Shown: piece by piece, positions 36,301-46,100 of the stretch | How positions within the stretch are numbered: the stretch's first letter is position 1 | Layout: each line of letters opens with the position of its first letter | DNA from: Halichoerus grypus | Lineage: Eukaryota > Chordata > Mammalia > Carnivora > Phocidae | Assembly (NCBI RefSeq): GCF_964656455.1 | Contig: NC_135719.1 | Coordinates: forward strand, 70,606,283-70,670,282 | Length of the DNA: 64,000 bases | Direction: 5' to 3' | Position numbers and translations under genes: made by a program | Notes under the pieces: generated by a model | Database searches by the model: none | Seen by the model: the letters and a program-made list of their open reading frames with translations, nothing else | Told to the model about the DNA's origin: nothing

Positions 36301-38603
36301 TATAGCAAGAGTGTGTTTAGTTTTGTAAGAAACTACCAAAATGCCTTCCAAAGTGGCTATACTATTTGGCATCCCCACCAGCAATGAATGAAGGTTCTTG
36401 TCATTCCATATCCTCACTAGCATTCGGATTTGGATTTTTTGCCAATTTGTAGGTATGTAGTGTATCTCATTGTTGTCTTAATTTGCAATTTCCTAATCAC
36501 ATATGATGTTGAACAATTCTTATGCGATTTGCCATCCACATATCTTCTTTGGTGAGGTATCTGTTCAGATCTATGGCCCATTTTTCAATTGGGTTGTTTC
36601 TTTCTTATTGTTGCATTTCAAGAATTATTTGTCTGTTTTGGACAATAGTCCTTTATCAGACACATCCTCTGCAAATATTTTCTCCCAGTCTGTGGATTGT
36701 CATCTCATTTTCTTGAGCTTCTTTCATTTTTAATTTTATAAACTCTGTATTGTTTCAATTATTTCACTGACTATAATAACTTTTAAAGATAACTTTATTG
36801 AGATATGATTCACATGCCATACAATTCACCCACTTAAAGTGTACACTTCCAATAGTTTTAAGTATCTTCAGGGTTATACAACCACAATTGGATTTCGGGA
36901 CATTTTATCACCCCAGAAAGAAACGCTGTACCAATTAGCAGTCACACCTCATTCCTTACCACCACCACTCCCAGCCCGAGGCAACCACTAATCTACTTTG
37001 TGTCTCTGTGGATTTACCTATTCTGGACATTTCATATAAATTGAATCATATAACATATGGACTTTTGTAACTGGCTTCTTTCACTAATATAATGTTTTTA
37101 AGGTTCAGCTATGTTGTAGTATGAATCAATGCTTTGTTCCTTTTATTGCTGAGTAATGTTATATGGCTACATTATTTTATTTATCCATTCATTGGTTCAT
37201 GGAGATATGTGTTGTTTTCACCTTTTGGCTATTATGAATAATGCTGCTATGAACATTCATGTGCAGATGTTTGTGTGGACATGTCATTTCTCTTGGGAGT
37301 AGCCCTAGGAATGGGATTCCTGGGTCAGATGATAACTCTATATTTAACATTTCAAAGACCTGCCAAACTGTCTTCCAAAGCAGCTATACCATTTTATATC
37401 CTTACCAACAACGTGCATAACTTTGTTATGGCACTCTTTTTGGGGTGCCTGGGTGGCTCAGTCGTTAAGCGTCTGCCTTCGGCTCAGGTTATGATCCCAG
37501 GGTTCTGGGATCGAGCCCTGCATCGGGCTCCCTGCTCAGCGGGAAGCCTGCTTCTCCCTCTCCCACTCCCCCTGCTTGTGTTCCCTCTCTCGCTGTGTCT
37601 CTCTCTGTCAAATAAATGAGTAAAATCTTTAAAAAAAAAACAAACAGGCACTTTTGTAAAGATTTTATTTATTTATTTATTTATTTATTTATTTGAGAGA
37701 GAGAGAGAGGGAGGGAGAAGCAGACTCCCCGCCAAGCAGAGTGCCCAATGTGGGACTCAATCCCAGGACCCTGAGATCATAACCTGAGCTGAAGGCAGAT
37801 GCTTAACTGACTGAGCCACCCAGCTGCCCAAACAGGCACTCTTTTTAAAGAACCCTAGCCCTGTTTCAGATAGAAAATAGGTCCTCAGTAAGTGTTGAAT
37901 ATAAGAATGAACGGGTGGTTTGAGGAAGGTGAGGAGACGGACTGAACGTGGGAAGCAGGGTAGGAGATGAGGGAGCCCCTGACAGTGACTTTCACTCCAG
38001 CACCAGCTGGCCAGGCCCCTCTGAGCCCTATGTGATTCCCAAACAGGATCAACCAACTCCTTCTGAGCCTGAGATTGACCTGGAGGTTCTTATGGAACTA
38101 TCCACAGAGGAACAGAAGACTCATTTGGAGGTAGAATGTGGGGCTGGGCTTAGAGCGGGAAGAACCCAGGAACCCAGGTTTTGCCTTCTTGAGGGGCATG
38201 GGGAGAACCAATTCAGAGGGGAGGATTCCTGGGAGGGCTGAGTGGAGGCTTGTGGGAAAGTGCTGTGGCTTGGGGACCCATTCTTTGCTCTCTTTCACCC
38301 AGGCTATTCTCCGAAACTGCCCCCGTCCCACAGAGGTAAGGGATGCTCTGCAGGTCTGGGGGTAAGAGGGGCCCAGAGGGGAGGCAGCTAATGAAGAAGA
38401 GTGTTTGAGAGGAAGGCTTGGCCCTCCATCCTTCTCCCCTTCCCCAGCTCTGGAGACATGGGGTCAGGGAGATTAGGGAGGGCAGTGTGGTGGGTGGGTG
38501 TGACCCCATGCTTTGATCTCACCCGTTTCTCTCTCAGCCTTTTATCTCTGAGCTGCTCAGTCAACTCAAGAAACTCCGGAGACTCAGTCGGCCTCAGAAA
38601 TAA
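27084..38603 (+). CDS. PPP1R14D: Protein phosphatase 1 regulatory inhibitor subunit 14D, complete spliced CDS
   Basis: CPI-17 family inhibitor of PP1 (also called GBPI, gut and brain phosphatase inhibitor). Inhibition in this family depends on phosphorylation of a Thr in an RxTVKYDR motif. Four coding exons with GT-AG introns: 27084-27338, 38047-38130, 38303-38335, 38538-38603. They sum to 438 nt, 145 residues, the same length as human. The motif is [13 protein letters not shown] with Thr58, followed by the helical PHIN core [20 protein letters not shown]. The C-terminus is [12 protein letters not shown]. The N-terminal 50 residues are Ser-rich and basic, as in human. Start chosen because it matches the human MLSSSP start. 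Intron 1 is 10.7 kb of mostly repeats; the last two introns are short. It is convergent with ZFYVE19. Confidence 0.96.
27498..27523 (+). repeat. (GGTCT)n short tandem repeat
   Basis: Five units shortly after PPP1R14D exon 1. Confidence 0.85.
27716..27912. mobile_element. hAT-like DNA transposon fossil
   Basis: Contains GGCCACATTTCAAGTGC and CCCATGTGGCTATTGGCT, ends ACAGCACTGAA; typical of MER hAT elements. Confidence 0.55.
28085..28255 (+). repeat. MIR-like ancient SINE
   Basis: Includes GGAAATGGAAGCTCAGAGAT and CCCAAGGTCACACGACTAG, the MIR signature. Confidence 0.6.
28299..28455 (+). mobile_element. MER20-like DNA transposon
   Basis: Begins AGTGGTTCTCCACCC and ends GCTGAGAACCACTGC, inverted ends; the middle has GGTGGGGCCCAGTCA. 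Confidence 0.65.
28456..29670. other. PPP1R14D intron 1, unique part
   Basis: No repeat or exon recognised. Confidence 0.45.
29690..29918 (-). mobile_element. Young carnivore L1 3' end
   Basis: Minus strand starts CATGAGAGACTACGGACTCT and ends in a (TAAA)n tail. It is 5' truncated to about 230 bp. Confidence 0.75.
30336..30536 (-). mobile_element. SINEC
   Basis: CCGAGTCACAATTTT on both sides. In PPP1R14D intron 1. Confidence 0.92.
30984..31213 (-). mobile_element. SINEC with long T-rich tail
   Basis: TCATTTTGGCTAGTTTCT on both sides. Confidence 0.92.
31330..31672 (+). mobile_element. SINEC followed by short SINEC
   Basis: 31330-31545 is flanked by TAAAATATTGTATCTTG; 31565-31672 is the short type. 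Confidence 0.9.
31675..32620 (-). mobile_element. Old L1 3' region
   Basis: Phrases such as TCTCATTTCTGGGTCTGCTT and CTCAGTTTGATCCTTCTGA are typical of antisense old L1M elements. No intact reading frame. Confidence 0.6.
32621..33084. other. PPP1R14D intron 1, unique part
   Basis: Possible ancient repeat pieces; nothing certain. Confidence 0.4.
33085..33248 (-). mobile_element. L1 3' UTR fragment
   Basis: Includes CTTTATTGAGGTATAACTGAC, the antisense L1M 3' end. Confidence 0.65.
33249..33432 (-). mobile_element. SINEC inserted in L1 fragment
   Basis: Flanks CCCCCAAATAACTTT and CCCCCAGATAACCTT. Confidence 0.87.
33609..33806 (-). mobile_element. SINEC
   Basis: GAACACATATTTGTT on both sides. 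Confidence 0.92.
33950..33998 (+). repeat. GA-rich low-complexity run
   Basis: Purine-only stretch with GAGGAGGAGG units in PPP1R14D intron 1. Confidence 0.8.
34090..34320 (+). mobile_element. SINEC, older variant
   Basis: Head GGGGCACCTGGGTGGC; body has GACTCTTGATTTCGGCTC. Flanks TGGTATTTCCA. Confidence 0.87.
34596..34918 (+). mobile_element. Short SINEC split by a minus-strand SINEC
   Basis: Plus short type at 34596-34698; a minus SINEC (34699-34902) sits in its tail. AAATAAATAAACTTT and AAGTAAATGAACTTT flank the inner copy. Confidence 0.87.
35590..37440 (-). mobile_element. Two old L1 3' fragments
   Basis: 35590-36770 contains the end of L1 ORF2 (minus strand [18 protein letters not shown]) and the 3' UTR. 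36776-37440 is a second L1 3' region beginning AACTTTATTGAGATATGATT. Both are broken by stops. Confidence 0.75.
37441..37643 (+). mobile_element. SINEC
   Basis: GGCACTCTTTT and GGCACTTTTGT flank it. Confidence 0.88.
37655..37830 (-). mobile_element. SINEC
   Basis: AACAGGCACT flanks it; adjacent to the plus copy before it, giving an inverted pair 200 bp upstream of PPP1R14D exon 2. Confidence 0.87.
38047..38130 (+). CDS. PPP1R14D: PPP1R14D exon 2
   Basis: 84 bp, acceptor CCAAACAG, donor GTAGAA. Encodes [20 protein letters not shown] then EEQKTHLE, the acidic helix segment of the family. Confidence 0.94.
38303..38335 (+). CDS. PPP1R14D: PPP1R14D exon 3 (33 bp)
   Basis: 33 bp microexon encoding [11 protein letters not shown]. 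Acceptor TTTCACCCAG, donor GTAAGG. In phase on both sides. Confidence 0.93.
38538..38603 (+). CDS. PPP1R14D: PPP1R14D exon 4 coding part
   Basis: Encodes [20 protein letters not shown] plus Lys and TAA. Acceptor TCTCTCTCAG. Matches the human C-terminus except for the first residue. Confidence 0.95.
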   Translation, partial: PFISELLSQLKKLRRLSRPQK

Positions 38604-39714
38604 GCCTTGTGAGAATACCTTCAGCAGCCTCAGCACTGCCAGGCCTGCCCTGAACCTCTGAATCCTGGGCTGAGAGGAAATGGCCCCGTGGGACACAGAC
38701 AAGGAACACGGAGGATGAGGGACATTTGGATACCCCTAGTGTATGTGCAGTCACAGCTGGGCTTTCTGGAAGCCATTCATGGCTGTTGCCCAGTACTTTC
38801 CAGCCAAGTGGATAAAACCTTTGGGAGTCCCAGCTGAATGGAGTGTGGAGCATCTTTCCTGAGGGATGGGGAGGGGAGGGTAAAGTGATATACCAGAGGG
38901 CCAGCATCCCGAGCCACCAGGCTCTATCCACACCTCCTCCGTCCCATCTATCCAAATTGGCCTTGAGAATTCAAAGATCACAGTTCTGCTTTAGAGCTCA
39001 TGATCTAGCAAGGCCCAGAGGCCAAACAAGAGGGCACCAGACTAGGACACAGAGCATCCTGCATCACCAACAACAGGAGCCCAAGTGGCAAAGACTAGTT
39101 TTGAATCCCAGAGGAGAGGTAACAGGGAAAACCTAGCTGGGTCTGGGGATATCAGGGAAGGCTAAACCTTCCTATTGCCCCTGAATCAGGAGGCATCAGG
39201 CTGAGGACTGTCTTGAGCTGGCTCCAGCCAGCAGCAGAAAGAGAAAAAGCAGGAGCTAAGCAGAGAGGTGTAAAGGGTACAGGCCGAGAGGCCAGGAGTC
39301 AGCCTAGGAGCACGTTGCTGGAAAGATACTGGGTCTGAATGGCTGGCAGGTTGGGACAGGAGCCCGGGGAGGTGGCATCCTTTGGGAGTAAGGCAGAAAG
39401 CAGGGTAGGCATTCACTGTTTGTGCATGCGCTGAGTACGAGGGAGGCTGAGGAATCCAAGATGGTGGGGCCTAGCGGCTACGCTGGGCTGCCCAGAGCAG
39501 GATGCACAGTTCAGATCAGTTGAACGAATATCCACTGCCTACTTCATATGAGGCTTCCAGGGTGGATGGGACTGTTTCTGCCTGGAGAAGCCTGCAGGAT
39601 GGCCCCACCTTTTTCCTCACTCCATAGGACTGGACTTTGAGTAGAAATCCTGTTCTTGCCACCTCTCCAGGGGCCCAGGCTCAGAGCCCACAGGGTTCTA
39701 GAGATAAGAGTTGC
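38604..39714. other. Gap between convergent PPP1R14D and ZFYVE19
   Basis: PPP1R14D 3' UTR (about 38604-38830) then unique DNA. No repeat recognised. Confidence 0.5.
38811..38816 (+). terminator. PPP1R14D: Possible PPP1R14D polyadenylation signal GATAAA
   Basis: No AATAAA was found within several hundred bases after the stop. GATAAA, a rare variant, lies about 210 bp downstream. The true site needs transcript data. Confidence 0.3.
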
Positions 39715-39736
39715 TGGGCTTAAGACATCAACATTT

Positions 39737-39742
39737 TTTATT
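39737..39742 (-). terminator. ZFYVE19: ZFYVE19 polyadenylation signal AATAAA
   Basis: AATAAA on the minus strand about 310 bp after the stop. The 3' UTR thus ends near 39715-39725, roughly 0.9 kb from the likely PPP1R14D 3' end. Confidence 0.75.
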
Positions 39743-40051
39743 AGATCCACTAAGTGCCAGGGAAGGACCCTGGGCCCTTGAGCAAGTTTCAAGGCTCATC
39801 ACCCTTAGATTCAGTCTTGTCTCTTCCCCACGACACCTCATTCCCAGTCCAGGCTTGGCTGTTGGTGGGCTCCTGACTTCTGCCTTCGCTCTGGCTCCCC
39901 CCAGTTATCATCTCGAATGGAGAGTCCTTCCTTCCTTCCAGGGACACTGAGGCTCAGGAAAGGGCGCATCCATGAGCAGTCTAGGCTGACTCACTCTCCC
40001 ATTGGGCGCCCTGAGGCTGGGCCCAGAGGTGGGCTTGCCTGCCTGGTTTCC

Positions 40052-40130
40052 TCAGTGCTCTCGGCCTGAGCGCGGTGGGCAGTAGGGAGACGTCTGGTGC
40101 TCTTTAATTTCAAAGGCATCGTGGCCTTCC
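40052..40130 (-). CDS. ZFYVE19: ZFYVE19 exon 11 coding part
   Basis: Encodes [20 protein letters not shown] then SGREH and TGA. His377 and His384 complete the C-terminal finger. Acceptor CTCCACAG. Confidence 0.94.
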
Positions 40131-43100
40131 CTGTGGAGCAGAGAGAGACAGGTCAGGGGTCACGGATGGCCCTTGACTTTTCCCAGTGGAACAGAACATT
40201 CCACCCACCCTCACCGGAAGCAGCGGGCACAGTAGAGGTCCCCGTCGCAACCAGTGCAGCGCAAGATGGCGTCCTCATTGCAGATGCAGCACCAGGGGAG
40301 CTCCTCTTCCTCAGCCTCGGGCCTGGCAGCCATGGCCTGGGCCTGCCAGGACCGGAGAGGAATGGGGGAGAGAAGTAAGATGTGTGGGAGACTGCTGCAG
40401 GAGCAGCTGGCCAAGCAGGGAGGGAGGCTGTGGTGGCGGCCGGTGGCTTTTCTCACCTCAGGCTCTGCCCTGCAGGACTGGGCCCGGGCTCGGAGAGCGG
40501 GCTCCACAGGGATGTTAAAGCCACTTGCCTCATCCAGGGCAGCTTCTTCCGTGAGCTGTGGACAGGGCAAAGAGGTGCAGCTCCCTGTTCCAGGCCTAGA
40601 CCCTGACCCTCTTCCCCACGAGTATTGCTGTGCTCTGTGGCCTTAGCTTCTCAACCCATCTCCCTTATCTATTGCCTGTGGCTGCTGATACCCCATCTCC
40701 AGGGGCCAGTAGGCAGGTCTGGGTCACAGGGACAGTGGGGCCCCAGCCAGAACAGGAGCTGCAGAGAGGCCATTCAGTACGAGAGTGGAGGCAGGGTGAA
40801 TGGGGCCGGGTGGGGGGTGGGGCAGTGAGACAGGGACAGGACAAGGCGGGGTCAGGTGGGTAAGGCAGGGCCCACCTGCTGCAGGACTCTCTGGATGGCT
40901 GTCTCCTCGTCCTCATCATCATCACTGTCTGGGAGGTGATAGTCCTGGAGGGTCACTTGAAGAAGGAACGACAGGAGCAGGGGAGGAGGAGTAACATGGA
41001 CAGAGTTCACCTGAGTAGCTGTAGTTTTGCCCCCAGGAGCTGGTTGGCTTTCCAGTGGCACTTGTTCCAGAGCTAGGCAGCCTCTGTCGCCACTGATCAG
41101 ATCCTGCCCTTCCCTGCCCCACCCTGCAGGGCTGGGGGACAGAAACAGAAGACTTTGCACCTGAAGAGACTGGGGGTCCTGGGCCCCTGATGCCTGCTAC
41201 GTATTACTTTTCCATTCCTCTGCCCCAGTACCTTCCTTGTGGCTCTGGGCAGAGCTCGACACCCCTGGGCACAGGAATTCCCAGCACCTGATTCAGCGTG
41301 GCCGGGAGTCGCCATTTTGTAGAGGTTGGCCTGGGGGTGTGTGTGGGGGGGCCTGCCCAATGGACATGAGTGAGTTGCTGCTTCCCAGCCCCTACCTTTA
41401 TCAGGGTCCTGGCCCTGAAGCACAGCCAGGCGCTTGGCGAGGGCCAGGATCCTCTCCTGCCTCGTGTTCTCTTCCCGCAGCTCGATCGCTGCCTCAGCCA
41501 GCAGCCTGCTCTTCTCCTCTTCCAGGGACCAGGTGGCCTGCCCCGTGGAATTAGCACTCTGGCCCCCTGGGCCACCTTGGTTGAGGTCATTCTGGACAGA
41601 GGCGGCTGGAAGGAGAGAAGCAGTCAGGGAGGCAGAGATATTCCAAGATCTCTCATCAGAAGCCAGTGAGCCCATTTCTCTACTTCCTTTAAAAACCATA
41701 GATTATCAGCTTTTTGTTCAGCATTAGCTCCTGTGGTTTATATTACCAATAAAATCTATCTTTCCTCCATTTTTCCAAATGTAAAAATACTAGTAATCTT
41801 AAACATGTTTTTTTCCAACTACATCCATCCCCACTCCTGATATTTTTACATGTTGCCCTTAGGGTGGGTATTCCACAGTATGAGCATCACTGCCCAAAAA
41901 GATGAGGATATGGGGACACTAAGCCTCAGCCAGTCTCTCTGCCTTACAGGCTGGCATGAATATTTCCAGGCAGCAGCACAGAGAGGACATGAGAGATCAG
42001 GTTCTTTATGGCACTAGGCAGGAAGCTTTCTACGACAGTGGGTGTGGCTCTGACATGGTCCCCTTTACCTCAGCGTTTCAGAGCAGGAGATTCAAAATCA
42101 GACAGCTTTGGGTTTAAGTCCCAGTGCTGCCACTTAATACCTGTGACCTTGGTCAAGTTCCTTAAGCTCATCAGGCCTCAGTTTCCTTGTTTATAAAATA
42201 TGGATAATAATAGTATGTACAAGATTATGGAGAATAGTCAATGAGATTATATCTCTAAAGCAGGGCTTCTCAATCTTGGTTCATTGATATTTTGGACAGG
42301 ACAATTTGTTGTGGGGGCTGTCCCATGCCCTATATGATGCTGAGCAGCATCCCTAGCCTCTGCTTGCCAGATGCCAGTGGCACCCTCTAAGTTGTGACAA
42401 CCAGAGAGTCCCAGATATTGCTCTATGGGCCCCCCTGGGAAAATCATCCCTGGTTAAGAACCCCTGCTCTGAAGCATTTGAAGAGCACTGTCCAGAATTT
42501 TTTATAATAACAGAAATGTTCCGTATCATTGTATTTGTGCTGTCCAAGACTGTAGTTCAATAGCATTTGAAATGTGGCTAGTACCATAAGGAACTGAGTT
42601 TTAAATTTCATTTAATTATTATTAGTTTTTTTTTTTTTTTTTTTAAAGTAGGCTCCACGCCCAGTATGGAGCCCAACGCAGGGCTCAAACTCACAACCCT
42701 GAGATCAAGGCCTGAGCTGAGATCAAGCCTAACCGACTGAGCCACGCAGGTGCCCCAAATTTCATTGAATTTTATTATTTATTTATTTATTTATGTATGT
42801 ATTTATTTATTTATTTTCTAAGGATTTTATTTATTTATTTATTTATTTAAAGATTTTATTTACTTATTTGACAGAGAGAGACACAGTGAGAACAGGATCA
42901 CAAGCAGGGGGAGAGGGAGAGGGAGAAGCAGGCTTCCCGCGGAGCAGGGAGCCCGATGCGGGGCTTAATCCCAGGACCCTGGGATCATGACCTGAGCCGA
43001 AGGCAGATGCTTAACGACTGAGCCACCCAGGCACCCCAGATTTTATTTATTTGACACAGAGAGAGAGATAGCGAGAGCAGGAACACGAGCAGGGGGAGTG

Positions 43101-46100
43101 GGAGAGGGAGAAGCAGGCTCCCCGCTGAGCAGGGAGCCCGATGCGGGGCTCAATCCCAGGATTCTGGGATCATGACCTGAGTGGAAGGCAGACTAACGAC
43201 TGAGCCACCCAGGTGCCCCTCACTGAATTTTAATTAAATTCAAATAGCCTCTTCCTCATCCTTATCATTAGCATCATTGCAGAGAACATTCGCTGAACAC
43301 TTACTATAAGCCAGGCAGGGCCTTAAGTGCTTATTAGATTATCTCACTTACTTCTCGTGATTTCCCTGTGAGGTGGGTTTTACCACATACACCTCCATTT
43401 TATAGCTGAGGATAGGGAGACTTAGGTCACGCAACTTTCTCAGAGTCACAGAGCTAGTTTAAGTGGTAGAATAAGAAATCACTGTCTGATTCTAAAGCCC
43501 GCACACTTATCCACGAGGCTTACACTGACTCCTGTTGGACTAAACTGTAGTTTACAATGTTGATTGGTCTCTGATTTATATTTGTGTCCCAGAGGGTGGG
43601 CAGCAGAGCCCGTCCTACTTGGGGAAAGAGTGGGGGGCAGGTCCCTGGGGGACCCAGGTGGAGAAGTTACCTGGGCCTCCTCGTTGCCAGCTCTCATCAA
43701 TAGCCACCTTCGCTGCCAGCTGTGTCAGCAGATCCTGTGCCTGTTGGGCTTGGGTCCTGGTGTCTGGTGGCTGATGTGCCTGCTGAGAGGAGGGAACTTC
43801 AGTGGGGAGCCAGGGGAGGGGGGAAGGCAACACTGTAAGGTGCAGAATAGTCTAGGTTAGGGGTGGATGCTGAAGAGTTTCCAAAGCTCAGGGAAAGGGG
43901 ACTAATCCAGGGCCCATATAGATCTGGCCATTCTTTCCTGCCCCACCCCATCCTACTGCTTGTTCCTGGTTCCTTGGCCTCGCAGCAGGCCTGAGGAGCA
44001 AGAGGTGAGGATGGGAGGTTTTGCCAATTCCTACAAAGTACATAAGTATACATGTATCTGGGCTTCTGCAAGGTCCTTATCCTAGGACCCCTGTCCCCCC
44101 AAGTACTCACAGGTTGGGGGGTCTGGGAAGGCGGAACTCTGCCCTGCAGTGCAGCAAGCCGTGCCTCCATCTCCTGGGTGGAAGGGATGGAACCCCGGGG
44201 TTCATCCCTCAGTGCAGCTAGCCTGGCTTCTATCTCCGCCTGCGAGGCCACTGACTCTGAAATGGGTATGGAGAAGCCCTGTAAGATCCCGAGGAATCCT
44301 AGTCCCAGGAGGCGTGGATGGTATCTTTTAGGTCACCCAGTCTGCCCCCACTCACTGGGCTTGTTCTGCTGGCGGAGCCGCGCTAGGCGCTCAGCAATGA
44401 CTTGGTCTTGTTGGATCAGTCCCTGGCTCTGGACAGTGCTGGGCTTCTGCTTGGCTTCCAAGGCAGCCACACGCCTGGGAGAGTATGAGATTAGGCTCTT
44501 GAAGAATGCAGAAGGGAGGGGTGAAGGCACCCACTTGCCGTTTCCCATTCAAATCACTTCTAGGCATCCAGGGCGGCCTCCAACGGACAATATTCTGTGG
44601 TCCTCATTCATGTCACCCTGCAGCCCAATCCAGCTGACCAATCGAAGGGTCTGGCTGAGAGGACAAGGTCTACCAAGAAATGTTTCTGGAGAGAGGGCTG
44701 ATGAGCTACTGTCTGAGCCCAAGAGGGCAGTCAGGAGGCTGAGAGATGATTTTCTCTGGACCCTGTGCTCATCTGATCTAGAGGCTGGGAAGAGAGTCCT
44801 ACCCTATGGCTCCTTTGTCTTTTCCCCATCCCTATTTGTCTCTGTCTGTTCAGCACTTACTTCTTGTAGTTCTGAGGTGGTGACCACTTGGAGGCATTGG
44901 CAGGAGAAGATCCTCTATAGAGAAGACATCTGGTATCAGAAGTCCCGCCATCTGCCAGTAAGTACCTCCCACCCCAAACACTTCCTGAGCTGATCTCTTG
45001 CCACAGAGCACAAAGCTGTGTGGGCTGGCCAGCCGACTGGTACCATGCTTGGCTAAACCCTTGACCATGTCAACTCACCTGGTCAGGACCTCGTGGCACT
45101 GCTTGCAGACTTTCTGTTGGGTATTCCCAGTCCGGGGCACCACTGCACTGAAGCTAAGGCAGCCAGAACAGAAGGCCCGGCCACAATTCTTACAGCCATA
45201 CTACAAGAAACATGAAGTAGGAGGTTCCATCTCTCACCCACCCCTGCACGCTCCGCCCTGGGACTCTCCAAGCACACAGGGAAGACACTGAAGTTGTGAC
45301 CAGCTGCTGGGAGGAGGATGAGGAGTGGGGCCCCTAAGGCCTGGGGAGAGACAGGGGTGGAGGGTCTTTTATTCAAATCAAGTAAAGCTTTATGCAAAAT
45401 TCCCATGCTTTCTACCCTGTCTTCAATTCCCCAATGCTGGGGTGTAGAAAACAAACAGGCAAAACTTCATGCTGCAAGTCACTGACTCTTAACAAAGGAG
45501 TATCAGAGAGTGCAGAGCCCCTGCCTTCTCTGCCTCAGCAGAGATGGAGGGTGGCTTGGCTTCAGTATGGGATAACAATGGCCTCCATTTATTAAGCACT
45601 TACTGTGTGTCAGGCACTAAATTCAGTACTTAACATTCATCATCTGATATAATCCTCAAAATTTATACACACTACTTTACTTAATCCTGATGACCACCAT
45701 TAATTATTATTACTATCTTAGATGCGGTCAAGAGAGGTTACATGACTTGCCCAAACCAAGGTGTTTCCATGAATAAGACAGCAGAGCTCAAATTTGAACC
45801 CTGACCACCCTGATTCCAAAACCCAGGTTTCTAAGTGCTACAGGGATCTGCATCCCTACCGCTATTCATTCATCCAATCTGGTTCCTATCTCCTGGTCAC
45901 AACCGAGCAGAGGAAACCTATAGTTTACCAGGAGAACTTAGGGGCCTGTGCAGAGGACAAAAGAGGCTTTGCCATGGTGCCCCGGGAGCAGGAGGAAGGG
46001 CAGTAATCTAACTCAAGAAATCTGGGAAGGGCAGACTGCATGACGGTGAAGGTTTCAGAACAAAGGGAGTAACCGGCATAGAGTGATGGAGAGTGGTCAC

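Noticed and set aside
36069..36308. Protein-like frame resembling L1 ORF2 C-terminus
   Set aside because: Kept only as part of an L1 fossil; short and interrupted, not a gene.
44052..44993. 313-codon plus-strand frame across ZFYVE19 exons 3-5
   Set aside because: Antisense shadow of conserved minus-strand exons and introns; no domain.
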